Shown here in pieces: positions 26,803 to 36,846 of a DNA stretch of 49,556 nucleotides (position 1 is its first letter; each line of letters begins with the position of its first letter). The translations under genes and the position numbers were made by a program. A model generated the notes under the pieces. The model was given only the letters and a program-made list of their open reading frames with translations. It had not been told where the DNA came from and ran no database searches. Source of the DNA: Mycolicibacter heraklionensis (GTDB taxonomy: Bacteria; Actinomycetota; Actinomycetes; Mycobacteriales; Mycobacteriaceae); the NCBI GenBank assembly GCA_001673575.1, contig LZME01000019.1:1-49556 (forward strand), in the 5' to 3' direction.

Positions 26803-27605
26803 TGTTGGGTGATCAGGATCCGGCACGCAAGGGAGGCGCGGTGGGCGCTGGCGAGTCCCAGTCCTGGGCCCCGTCGCGCGCCCCGTCTTGGCTGCGCCCG
26901 CTGGTCGACAACGTCGAGAAGGTGCCGACGGCCTACCTGCACCGGCTGCCCGCCGATGTTCGCGCGATGATCACGGCGGCCAACGCCAAGGCCAGCGTCA
27001 CCGGACGCCGGCGCGACGCGGCCGTACTGGTGCTGTTCTCCGGCCCACCCGGCGGCCCGCCGGAGGCGATATCGGAATCGGCTGACCTGCTGGTCACGGT
27101 GCGGGCCTCGACGCTGCGCCATCACGCCGGCCAGGCCGCATTTCCGGGCGGAGCGGTCGATCCCGAGGACGACGGGCCGATTGCCACCGCGTTGCGGGAG
27201 GCCAACGAGGAGACCGGGATCGACCCTGGCCGGGTGCACCCGTTGGTCACATTGGACAAGATCTTCATCGCGCCCTCGGGGTTCCACGTGGTGCCGGTGT
27301 TGGCCTACTCCGAGGATCCCGGACCGGTGACCGCGGTGGACCCGGGCGAGACCGCGATCGTGGCCCGCGTTCCAGTCCGGGCATTCATCAACCCCGAGAA
27401 CCGGTTGATGGTTTACCGTGATGCGCGCAGTCGGCGTTGGGCCATGCCGGCGTTCCGGCTCAACCAGATGCTGGTCTGGGGATTCACCGCCCAGGTGATC
27501 TCGGCGATGCTGGATGTGGCCGGCTGGGCACAGCCCTGGGACACCAGCGAGGTACTCGGGCTGGACGAGGCCATGGCGCAAGTTGGAGGAGAAGGCGGGA
27601 TATGA
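26802..27605 (+). CDS. Nudix hydrolase, CoA pyrophosphatase type
   Basis: 267 residues from ATG 26802, orthologue of Rv3672c. The Nudix box is present as GGAVDPEDDGPIATALREAN followed by EETGI, preceded by STLRHHAGQAAFPGG, the CoA-diphosphatase signature. Likely splits CoA or related nucleotides into phosphopantetheine and ADP derivatives. The N-terminal 50 residues are variable; an internal start is possible. Overlaps marP (ATGA), so translation is coupled. Confidence 0.85.
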   Translation: MLGDQDPARKGGAVGAGESQSWAPSRAPSWLRPLVDNVEKVPTAYLHRLPADVRAMITAANAKASVTGRRRDAAVLVLFSGPPGGPPEAISESADLLVTVRASTLRHHAGQAAFPGGAVDPEDDGPIATALREANEETGIDPGRVHPLVTLDKIFIAPSGFHVVPVLAYSEDPGPVTAVDPGETAIVARVPVRAFINPENRLMVYRDARSRRWAMPAFRLNQMLVWGFTAQVISAMLDVAGWAQPWDTSEVLGLDEAMAQVGGEGGI

Positions 27606-28795
27606 CGTCGTCGCAGTGGCTGGACATCGCCGTGCTGGCGATCGCCTTCGTTGCCGCAGTATCCGGCTGGCGTTCCGGCGCGCTGGGCTCCCTGCTCTCG
27701 TTCGTCGGTGTTGCGCTCGGGGCGATGGCCGGGGTGCTGCTGGCGCCGCACCTGATCGAGAGCGTCTCGGGTGCGCGGCTGAAACTGTTCGCCGCGCTGT
27801 TTCTGATCCTGGCCATGGTCGTCATCGGCGAGGTTGCCGGGGTGGTGCTGGGCCGGGCGGTGCGCGGAGCGATCCGCAACCCCGGTGTCCGCGGGGTCGA
27901 CTCCATCATCGGGGTGGTGCTGCAGCTCGGGGTGGTACTGATCGCGGCCTGGCTGCTGGCCACCCCGCTGACCGCGTCCGACCAGCCGAACCTGGCCGCC
28001 GCCGTCAACGATTCGCGAGTGTTGCGCCAGGTCGACGATGTCGCGCCGCAGTGGCTCAAGAACGTGCCTCGGCGGCTCTCGGCTGTGCTCGACGATTCCG
28101 GGCTGCCGGCCGTGCTGGAGCCCTTCAGTCACGCCCCGATCGCCGCGGTGGATGCGCCGGACCCGGAACTGGCCGCCAGTCCGGTGGTGGAAGCCACTGC
28201 GCCGAGCGTGCTGCGAATCCGCGGTGTGGCGCCCAACTGCCAGAAAGTGTTGGAGGGCACCGGATTCGTCATCTCGCCCACCCGGGTGATGACGAACGCG
28301 CACGTTGTAGCCGGCTCGGACAGCGTCACCGTGGAGAGCGGCACCAAGTCGTATGACGCCACCGTGATCTCCTTCGATCCCAAGGAAGACATCTCGATCC
28401 TGGCGGTGCCCGATCTTCCGTTGCCGCCGTTGGCGTTCGCCTCCTCGCCCGCCCAGGCCGACACCGACGCACTGGTGCTGGGCTACCCCGGCGGCGGGGT
28501 CTTCGAGGCCACCCCGGCCCGGATTCGCGACGTCATCAACCTTGAGGGTCCCGACATCTACCGCAACACCACTGTCACCCGCCGGGTTTACACCATCAGG
28601 GGCACTGTGCAGCAAGGTAATTCCGGCGGCCCCATGATCGACATGGACGGCCGGGTGATCGGCGTGGTCTTCGGTGCGGCGGTCGACGACGCTGACACCG
28701 GGTTCGTGATGACCGCCGAGGAGGTGGCGGGTCAGCTCGCCCGCATCGGCGATACCCAGCCGGTCTCGACGCAGACCTGCGTCGGGGGAGAGTGA
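27602..28795 (+). CDS. marP: Membrane-anchored serine protease (acid-resistance protease)
   Basis: 397 residues, the same length as M. tuberculosis MarP (Rv3671c). Four membrane helices occupy the first about 125 residues (CvpA-like). The trypsin-fold protease follows: His234 (TNAHVV), Asp263 (PKEDISIL) and the active serine in QQGNSGGP at about 341. Cys213 and Cys393 match the known periplasmic disulphide. It is required in M. tuberculosis for pH homeostasis and cleaves cell-wall hydrolase RipA. ATG 27602 is chosen within a longer frame because it overlaps the Nudix stop. Confidence 0.93.
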   Translation: MTSSQWLDIAVLAIAFVAAVSGWRSGALGSLLSFVGVALGAMAGVLLAPHLIESVSGARLKLFAALFLILAMVVIGEVAGVVLGRAVRGAIRNPGVRGVDSIIGVVLQLGVVLIAAWLLATPLTASDQPNLAAAVNDSRVLRQVDDVAPQWLKNVPRRLSAVLDDSGLPAVLEPFSHAPIAAVDAPDPELAASPVVEATAPSVLRIRGVAPNCQKVLEGTGFVISPTRVMTNAHVVAGSDSVTVESGTKSYDATVISFDPKEDISILAVPDLPLPPLAFASSPAQADTDALVLGYPGGGVFEATPARIRDVINLEGPDIYRNTTVTRRVYTIRGTVQQGNSGGPMIDMDGRVIGVVFGAAVDDADTGFVMTAEEVAGQLARIGDTQPVSTQTCVGGE

Positions 28796-28796
28796 A

Positions 28797-29762
28797 TTAC
28801 GTTGCACCGCTTAGGAATCGGGTCAGGTGGTCGTTGACCACCTCGGGCGCCTCTTCGTGAGCGAAATGTCCCGCGCCGGGAACCGACACGTATTGCCCGT
28901 GTGGCGCGTACTGCCGAGTCTTGTCGACCGGATCAGCCAGCACGTAGGGGTCGTCCTCGCCGCGTAGGTGCAGCAGCGGAATGTTCAGCGTGCGCAGGTC
29001 CAGCGCCCTCATGAACCGTTGGCCCTCAGCGCGGAACTGACTGCGCACCGCCCAGCGCTGGTATTCCAGCGCGCAATGCGCCGCCGACGGGATCTGTACC
29101 GCGGTGCGCAGGTGCCCGATGGTCTCGGCGAAATCCGCGCTTGCCTGCCAGTTCGCCCCAGCTCTACTGCGCACCAAGCGCTCAAGCTCGGCTCCACCGC
29201 GGCGGGTCAGGGAGCGCTCCGGCCAGAACGGCACCTGGTACCGCAGCAACCATGGCAACAGCGCCCGGCCCTGATCGGCGTGGGTCAGCGCCGAGTTGCG
29301 CAGCGCCGCCGGATGCGGCGAGCTGACCACGGCGATATCGCGCACCAATCGGGGGTGCAACAGCGCGGTCGCCCAGCACACCAGGCCACCGTCGGCGTGG
29401 CCGACCAGGGTCGCCGAGGAGTGCCCCAGGGCCCGGATCAGTCCGGCGGTGTCACCGGCCAGCGTCCACCCGTCATAGCCGCGGGGAGGCTTGTCGCTGC
29501 CGCCGTAGCCGCGCAGATCGACCGCGACGACCCGGGCATCGCTCAGTCCGCGCAACTGATGACGCCAGGTCCACCAGAACGAGCCGAAACCGTGCAGCAG
29601 CATGACCAGCGGCCGCGACATCGGCGGGGCGTCGGCGGCGTCGGTCGCATCTTTGCCGGCCGGTGTCGCCTCGACGACATGGAAGCGAATGCCGTTGGCG
29701 TGGATGTCCCAGTGTCGCCACGGCCCGTCGATGCGGGTGATCGACGGATCCGGTGGCGGCAC
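28797..29762 (-). CDS. ephE: Alpha/beta hydrolase, epoxide hydrolase-like
   Basis: 321 residues, orthologue of Rv3670. The oxyanion site is LLHGFGSFWWTWR, the nucleophile Asp is in LVGHADGGL, and the end has EDDPYVL and GAGHFAHEEAP with the catalytic acid and histidine. The Asp nucleophile fits an epoxide hydrolase (or dehalogenase); the substrate is unknown. It ends one base after marP, in convergent orientation, with no hairpin between. Confidence 0.87.
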   Translation of the reverse strand: MPPPDPSITRIDGPWRHWDIHANGIRFHVVEATPAGKDATDAADAPPMSRPLVMLLHGFGSFWWTWRHQLRGLSDARVVAVDLRGYGGSDKPPRGYDGWTLAGDTAGLIRALGHSSATLVGHADGGLVCWATALLHPRLVRDIAVVSSPHPAALRNSALTHADQGRALLPWLLRYQVPFWPERSLTRRGGAELERLVRSRAGANWQASADFAETIGHLRTAVQIPSAAHCALEYQRWAVRSQFRAEGQRFMRALDLRTLNIPLLHLRGEDDPYVLADPVDKTRQYAPHGQYVSVPGAGHFAHEEAPEVVNDHLTRFLSGAT

Positions 29763-30316
29763 TACCAGCCCGAGGGATCGGTGGTCGGCCTACCGGGCGA
29801 GCCCGCCGGTGACGCCGACGAGCCGTGCAGGCGGTCCGGGTCGGGACGCAGCGCGTCGCGGGTCTCGCGCACCGATTCGATCGTTTGGCGCGGCCCGCGG
29901 ATACGGCGCACCCGCAGGAAACCGAGCAGCGCCAGGACCACGGTCACCACCAGCATGATCCCGAACACGATCAGATAGGCGGCCCAGTCCTGCAGCCACA
30001 TGTTGAGCAGCTCGGCGACGAAGAAGAAGAAAAAGAAGGTGGAGTAGAACAACACGACCAGGGCCGCGATGAAGAACACGCTGCCGGTCAGGCCCTTCTT
30101 GACGTCCCGAGTGATCTCGGCGCGGGCCAGTTCGACCTCCGCGCGCACCAGCGTCGACATCTGTGCCGTGGCGTCCTTGACGAGGTCACCTAGGGACGGG
30201 TCGGCGGGAAGCGCGTGCGGGTCGGCCAACGGGATGGTCGCCAAGGTGTTGGGCACGCCGTTGCGGTCCGCCTTGGCTGCGGCGCGTAATGCATTCCTGC
30301 GATCGGCCTTGCTCAC
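29762..30316 (-). CDS. Phage holin family (DUF1469-type) membrane protein
   Basis: 184 residues, orthologue of Rv3669. The helical region SLGDLVKDATAQMSTLVRAE with VELARAEI is typical of the Phage_holin_3_6/DUF1469 group, followed by two membrane helices (residues about 77-102, with a run of seven phenylalanines, and 112-136) and a charged tail. Despite the name such proteins are cellular, with no lysis role shown. It abuts ephE, with a one-base overlap. Confidence 0.8.
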   Translation of the reverse strand: MSKADRRNALRAAAKADRNGVPNTLATIPLADPHALPADPSLGDLVKDATAQMSTLVRAEVELARAEITRDVKKGLTGSVFFIAALVVLFYSTFFFFFFVAELLNMWLQDWAAYLIVFGIMLVVTVVLALLGFLRVRRIRGPRQTIESVRETRDALRPDPDRLHGSSASPAGSPGRPTTDPSGW

Positions 30317-30512
30317 TGGCTGTCCTCCCGTTCGCCGTCGTCGCGGCTTAATGTTGCCATGCGGTAGCTGACCCGACGAGTGACCCCGGAAAAGCTGCGG
30401 CAGCTCTCGGGCGCACGGCGACGACCCGCGCGTCCGACTCCGTCGTCCTTACGATTCCCATTAGGCTGTTTCTCTACCACCGGGGGTGGAGTTGATCGAC
30501 GGGAGAACCGCT

Positions 30513-31229
30513 GTGCAGATCGCACACCGCTGGTTGCTGCGGAGCGTCGCGGCGCTGTTGGCATGGGTGACCTGTGTCGCCGTGGCCACCGTCGTCGCAC
30601 CGGTGGCCCGAGTCGCCGCCGACGACAAGGTGGTGATGGGCGGTGGCGCCGGCCTCGTGGTCGACGAGGACACGTTGTGCACGCTGACCGCGATCGGCCA
30701 TGACAAGACCGGTGCGCTGATCGGGTTCACCTCGGCACACTGCGGTGGCCCCGGCGCCCAGGTAGCTGCCGAGGGCTCCGAAGGCAACGGCATCATCGGC
30801 CACATGGTGGCCGGAAATGACGGCCTCGACTACGCGGTGATTGAGTTCGACCCGAACAAGGTGACGCCGGTGTCCAACTTCGGCGGCTTCGTGATCGGCG
30901 GCATCGGTCCAGACCCGATCTTCGGTCAGATCGCCTGCAAGCAGGGCCGGACCACCGGCAACTCCTGCGGACTCACCTGGGGGCCGGGCCAAGACCCAGG
31001 CACCATCGTGATGCAGGTCTGCGGTCGCCCCGGCGACTCCGGCGGGCCGGTCGTGGTGAACAACATGCTGGTCGGCATGATCCACGGCGCGTTCAGCGAC
31101 GCGCTGCCGACCTGCGTGATCAAGTACATCCCGTTGCACACACCGGCGGTCGTGGTGTCGATCAACGCGGTGCTGGGCGACATCAACGCCAACGACCGGC
31201 CGGGTGCGGGCTTCGTCCCGATCCCTTAG
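30513..31229 (+). CDS. Secreted chymotrypsin-like serine protease
   Basis: 238 residues from GTG 30513; GGGAG at 30501-30505 is 7 bases upstream. GTG 30486 is in frame but lacks a site. Signal peptide: HRWLLR then a hydrophobic run to about residue 36 (VARVAADD). Catalytic triad candidates are His in FTSAHCGG, Asp in LDYAVIEF and Ser in GRPGDSGGPV. Paired cysteines flank His and Ser. Orthologue of Rv3668c; substrate unknown. It stops 6 bases from convergent acsA. Confidence 0.87.
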   Translation: MQIAHRWLLRSVAALLAWVTCVAVATVVAPVARVAADDKVVMGGGAGLVVDEDTLCTLTAIGHDKTGALIGFTSAHCGGPGAQVAAEGSEGNGIIGHMVAGNDGLDYAVIEFDPNKVTPVSNFGGFVIGGIGPDPIFGQIACKQGRTTGNSCGLTWGPGQDPGTIVMQVCGRPGDSGGPVVVNNMLVGMIHGAFSDALPTCVIKYIPLHTPAVVVSINAVLGDINANDRPGAGFVPIP

Positions 31230-31235
31230 AGCGGC

Positions 31236-33251
<2,016 letters not shown>

Positions 33252-33286
33252 CGAGCCTAATCACTGCGGCGGTAGTGTCACAGCCC

Positions 33287-34033
33287 GTGACCACTGAGGA
33301 GGATCCACTGGCCCCGTTAGCTGCGCTGCCCGGTGTCTCCGAGGCCAGTGAGCAGGTACGCGACGAACTGGCTCGGGTGCACCGGCATAAGACCAACATG
33401 CGGGGCTGGCCGGTCAGTGCCGCGGAGGCGTCCCTGCGGGCGGCGCGGGCGTCCTCGGTGCTCGACGGGGGGCCCGCAGCCGTGGACGCCGACTCGACCT
33501 CGGATCCGGTGTTCGCCGGGGCCCTGCGGGTGGCCCAGGCTCTGGAAGGCGGCGAGACCACCCTGGTCGAGGTGTGGCGGCGTGCGCCGCTGCAGGCCTT
33601 GGCCCGGTTGCATGTGTTGGCCGCCGCGGACATCGTCGACGAGGAGCGCCTCGGCCGGCCCGAAGGCGGCGCGGCTGTCGGGCGCCGGCTGGAGATGCTG
33701 GCCGACCTTGCCACCGGTGGCACGTCGGTGGCCGCGCCGGTGTTCGCCGCGGTGGTGCACGGTGAACTGCTGACGCTCGCGCCGTTCGGCAGCGCCGACG
33801 GCGTGGTGGCCCGCGGCGCGGCCCGGCTGGTCACCATCGCCAGCGGATTGGACCGCCATGGCCTGGGCGTGCCCGAGGTGAGCTGGATGCGCAACGCGCG
33901 CGACTACCGGCGGGCGGCGGCGGATTTCGCGACCGGCTCAGCCGAGGGTGTCAGCGCCTGGCTGCTGCTGTGTTGCGGCGCGATGCGCACCGGAGCACTC
34001 GATGCGCTGGGGATTGCTGAGGCGGGTCGCTAG
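33287..34033 (+). CDS. Conserved mycobacterial protein (Rv3662c-like)
   Basis: 248 residues from GTG 33287, 35 bases from the divergent acsA start. Mostly alpha-helical with conserved stretches RDELARVHRHKTNMRGWPVS, ASLRAARASSVLDGG, LARLHVLAAADIVDEERLG and FAAVVHGELLTLAPF. No catalytic motif is recognised, and no membrane segment. Position and pattern match Rv3662c. In M. tuberculosis the dppABCD operon separates it from acs; here they are neighbours. Confidence 0.75.
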   Translation: MTTEEDPLAPLAALPGVSEASEQVRDELARVHRHKTNMRGWPVSAAEASLRAARASSVLDGGPAAVDADSTSDPVFAGALRVAQALEGGETTLVEVWRRAPLQALARLHVLAAADIVDEERLGRPEGGAAVGRRLEMLADLATGGTSVAAPVFAAVVHGELLTLAPFGSADGVVARGAARLVTIASGLDRHGLGVPEVSWMRNARDYRRAAADFATGSAEGVSAWLLLCCGAMRTGALDALGIAEAGR

Positions 34034-34069
34034 GGCCTGATTCGGGCCGCTTGAAGAGGGCCTGGAACG

Positions 34070-34372
34070 GACGAAGCGGGCGGCGCTCCGAATGATTCGG
34101 CTCGCCGCCCGCTAGCACGGTACACGGTTACCAAGCGTCCAACTTGGGCTGCGTGGGTGGCCTCGGCGCTCCTGCGGTGTTCTTCGGCTGCAACCCCACC
34201 CAAAGGGCTGCCAACACCGATCACGTTCCGCAATTACGCAGGCCCGCAACACTTCTGCCATCTTCGCGGCTGTGGCTCCGCGTGGGTACCGCTCTCCGTA
34301 CTGGGAAGTGCGGTTCGGGAGATCGATCCTTCTCTTCCGGGTCGACCCTGGCCTTACCGGCTTCCGTGCTTC
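34070..34372 (-). ncRNA. Ms1 (MTS2823) RNA polymerase-binding small RNA
   Basis: The 436-base gap between the Rv3662c-like gene and the HAD gene is where mycobacteria encode Ms1/MTS2823, an abundant RNA of about 300 bases that binds core RNA polymerase in stationary phase. On the minus strand a TTGACC box (34409-34404) and TAGTAC (34382-34377) precede a GC-rich, highly structured stretch ending at a strong hairpin. This gives about 300 bases. The two promoter boxes are 21 bases apart, so the exact -10 and the 5' end are uncertain. Identified by location, size and structure, not by alignment. Confidence 0.7.
34075..34113 (-). terminator. 3' hairpin of the Ms1 RNA
   Basis: AGCGGGCGGCG (34075-34085) and CGCCGCCCGCT (34103-34113) pair perfectly over 11 bases, with an inner CCGAAT/ATTCGG stem. 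On the minus strand only a weak U-containing tail (TTCGTCCGTTCC) follows. Confidence 0.7.
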
Positions 34373-34469
34373 CTTTGTACTACGTGACGCACGACACAGC
34401 AAGGGTCAAACGCACGCGGCGTGTGCCGTGTCATCGGATTGTGATCAGTGATGTTTGCTGGAGGTCAGA

Positions 34470-35342
34470 TCAGGGGACCAGTCGACGCAGCAGAGAGTAG
34501 GTAAGCGCGCCGGCGGCCAATGCGCTGACGCCGACCGCGGCGGTGGTGGCCAGCGCGGCGCCGGAGGGCGCGGGGATGCGGTCCCGCAGTGACACCGGGC
34601 GCGAGAAGGTCAGCACCGGCCAGCCGTTGGCGATCGCCTCTTTGCGCAGCGCGCGGTCGGGGTTCACCGCCGACGGATGCCCGACCACCTGCAGCATCGG
34701 TAGGTCGGTGATCGAGTCCGAGTAGGCGTAGCAGTGCTCCAGTGGGTAGCCCTCGCGGGCGGCCAGCTCGCGGATGGCCTGCACCTTGCCTTCGCCGTAG
34801 CAGTAGAACGCGATCTCGCCGGTGTACTTGCCGTCGGCCACGACCATCCGTGTCGCCATGGCGTGGGTTGCGCCCAGTGCCCGGGCGATGGGCGCCACGA
34901 TCTCCTCGCCGGAGGCCGAGACCACCACCACGTCGCGGCCGCACAGTTTGTGATCGGCGATCAGCTCGGCAGCCTCGGCGAAGATCAGCGGCGTGACGAT
35001 GTCGTGCATTGTCTCGTTGACGATCGCCTTGACCTGTTCCACGTTCCAGCCGGTGCACATGTTGGTCAGGTGGGCGCGCATCCGCTCCATCTGATCGTGA
35101 TCGGCACCGGACAGCAGCATCAGGAATTGTGCATAACTGGACTTGAGCACGGTGCGACGGTTGATCAGTCCCTGATCCATAAAGGGTTTGCTGAAGGCCA
35201 GGGCGCTGGACTTCGCAATGACCGTCTGATCGAGGTCCAAGAAGGCCGCTGTACGGGTTCGAGGGGCCGTAAAAGGTGCCGCAGGATCGGCCGGTGACGT
35301 AGGCGCTGAATGCGGCTGCGGGGTGGATGCGGTCACCGCCAC
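34470..35342 (-). CDS. HAD-superfamily phosphatase, SerB-like
   Basis: 290 residues, orthologue of Rv3661. Motif I is FLDLDQTV (Asp36, Asp38), motif II VVVVSASGEE, motif III lysine in YGEGKVQAIREL and motif IV SDSITDLPML. A C-terminal hydrophobic stretch (ALATTAAVGVSALAAGALTY) may anchor it to the membrane. The family contains phosphoserine and lipid phosphatases (IB hydrolases); the substrate is unknown. It lies between the Ms1 and 6C RNA genes. Confidence 0.85.
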   Translation of the reverse strand: MAVTASTPQPHSAPTSPADPAAPFTAPRTRTAAFLDLDQTVIAKSSALAFSKPFMDQGLINRRTVLKSSYAQFLMLLSGADHDQMERMRAHLTNMCTGWNVEQVKAIVNETMHDIVTPLIFAEAAELIADHKLCGRDVVVVSASGEEIVAPIARALGATHAMATRMVVADGKYTGEIAFYCYGEGKVQAIRELAAREGYPLEHCYAYSDSITDLPMLQVVGHPSAVNPDRALRKEAIANGWPVLTFSRPVSLRDRIPAPSGAALATTAAVGVSALAAGALTYSLLRRLVP

Positions 35343-35431
35343 AGCATAGGTGCGAGAGGCCTGCTAACCCCGTGCTACGGAAGAAAGAGCACTTCACACG
35401 TAGTGCGAGATTTAGGTCGCCAATTGATAGC

Positions 35432-35477
35432 AACACTTGCAAACACTTGCGCCGGACCGGCCTGTCGTGTGTATAGT
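35432..35477 (+). promoter_or_regulatory. Promoter of 6C RNA with tandem TTGC repeat
   Basis: TATAGT (35472-35477) is a good -10 box and TTGCGC (35447-35452) a plausible -35 with 19-base spacing. Two tandem 10-base units, AACACTTGCA and AACACTTGCG (35432-35451), end at the -35 box, so two overlapping -35 choices exist. Confidence 0.6.
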
Positions 35478-35483
35478 GGCATT

Positions 35484-35577
35484 ACTCGGCTTATGCTGAG
35501 GGTGTATCGGCCCGACCCCCCGGGGTTGATACGCGACGACCTCCGCCTCCTCCCCCCCTGGCGGGGGTCGTCTTTTT
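35484..35577 (+). ncRNA. 6C (B11) small regulatory RNA
   Basis: About 94 bases. Two stem-loops have C-rich loops: GTATC/GATAC encloses a CCCGACCCCCCGGG hairpin with six C, and GACGACC...GGTCGTC with CCGCC/GGCGG encloses a loop with seven C in a row. A T run follows the second stem, giving a Rho-independent terminator. C-loop hairpins, size, orientation and position between the Rv3661 and Rv3660c homologues match the actinobacterial 6C RNA, which base-pairs through its C loops with G-rich mRNA regions. The rest of the 421-base gap 35343-35763 has an AT-rich part with TTGACA at 35664-35669, possibly the ssd promoter. Confidence 0.85.
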
Positions 35578-35763
35578 TGACCGGTAATTAGTTCGCCGGA
35601 GAGCCCTCACACTGACTGGAACGTGTTACAGATCCGGCTTTTCATACGATTAGTTTGGTTTTTTTGACAACCCATAACTTTGAGTTCTCCACAGTTGGAA
35701 ATTTCATCCCCACCCGCCGGGAATCGGGTGTCGTGACGGGGGCCGTCGCGCCACAGTGAGGCG

Positions 35764-36846
35764 ATGAGCACAGCCGCCGGCCTATTGGCCCTCGTCACCC
35801 AACCGGCGCTGCGCGACGAATTGGACCGGGTGGCCGCGGCGGCGGGTGTACGCGTCATTCACCTCGGCGCCGAGACACCGAACCGCAGGGCCTGGTCGGC
35901 TGCCGCGGCGGTGGTGCTCGACGAGGAGGCTGCCACGCGGTGCGGCCCGGCCCGGTTTCCGCGCCGCCCCCACGTCGTCGTGCTCACCGGCGACCAGCCC
36001 ACCAGCCTCACCTGGCAAGCCGGCGTCGCCGTCGGAGCGCACCGGGTGCTGGCCCTGCCCGCCGAAGGCAACGAGCTGGTGGCCGAGCTGGCTGAGGCCA
36101 ACGAATCGGTGCGCGACGGGGTGTGCCGTGGTGACGTCATCGCGGTGATCGGCGCGCGTGGGGGAGCGGGCGCATCGTTGCTGGCAACGGCGCTGGCCCA
36201 GCGCGCAGGCGATGCGCTGCTGGTCGACCTCGACGCTTGGGGTGGGGGTATCGATCTGCTGGTGGGCACCGAGAACGCGTCCGGCCTGCGCTGGTGCGAC
36301 CTGGCCCAGCGCAGCGGGCGGCTGACCTGGCCCGCGCTGCGCGATGCGCTGCCCCGTCAGCGCGGGGTGAGTGTCTTGTCCGGCGCCCGCCGGGGCGACG
36401 CGACCTACGCGGTCACTGACGTCGATGCCGGCACCGTCGACGCTGTCGTGGATGCGGGCCGTCGTGGCGGGGTCACCGTGGTCTGCGATCTTCCCCGGGC
36501 GTTGGCCGATCCGGCCGAAACCGCGCTGAGCGTAGTCGATCTCGTGGTGGTGGTCAGCTCCTGCGACATACGGTCATGCGCGGCCGCCGCCGCGATCGCG
36601 CCACGGTTGCGTACGGTGAACCCCCACATCGGCTTGGTCGTGCGTGGACCGGCTCCCGGAGGTCTCCGGGCCGCGGAGGTGGCCGAGATCGTCGGGCTAC
36701 CGCTGCTGGCTGCATTGCGGGCCGAACCCCGACTGGCCGAGCGCCTCGAACACTCGGGTCTGCGGTTGCCTCGCCGCTCTGCGCTGGCGGCGGCGGCCGG
36801 TCGGGTCCTTGAACTGTTACCTCAGCGGAAAGCCCTGGTCTCGTGA
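35764..36846 (+). CDS. ssd: Septum-site-determining/CpaE-TadZ-like ATPase homologue
   Basis: 360 residues, orthologue of Rv3660c. The N-terminal receiver-like domain is followed by a ParA/MinD-like fold with AVIGARGGAGASLLATALA in place of a normal P-loop; the signature lysines are missing, so ATP hydrolysis is doubtful. Then LLVDLDAWGGGIDLL and VVVVSSC. It is described in M. tuberculosis as Ssd, affecting septation; by family and context it is also the TadZ-like localisation factor of the tad pilus locus. The stop overlaps the tad ATPase start (GTGA). Confidence 0.87.
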   Translation: MSTAAGLLALVTQPALRDELDRVAAAAGVRVIHLGAETPNRRAWSAAAAVVLDEEAATRCGPARFPRRPHVVVLTGDQPTSLTWQAGVAVGAHRVLALPAEGNELVAELAEANESVRDGVCRGDVIAVIGARGGAGASLLATALAQRAGDALLVDLDAWGGGIDLLVGTENASGLRWCDLAQRSGRLTWPALRDALPRQRGVSVLSGARRGDATYAVTDVDAGTVDAVVDAGRRGGVTVVCDLPRALADPAETALSVVDLVVVVSSCDIRSCAAAAAIAPRLRTVNPHIGLVVRGPAPGGLRAAEVAEIVGLPLLAALRAEPRLAERLEHSGLRLPRRSALAAAAGRVLELLPQRKALVS

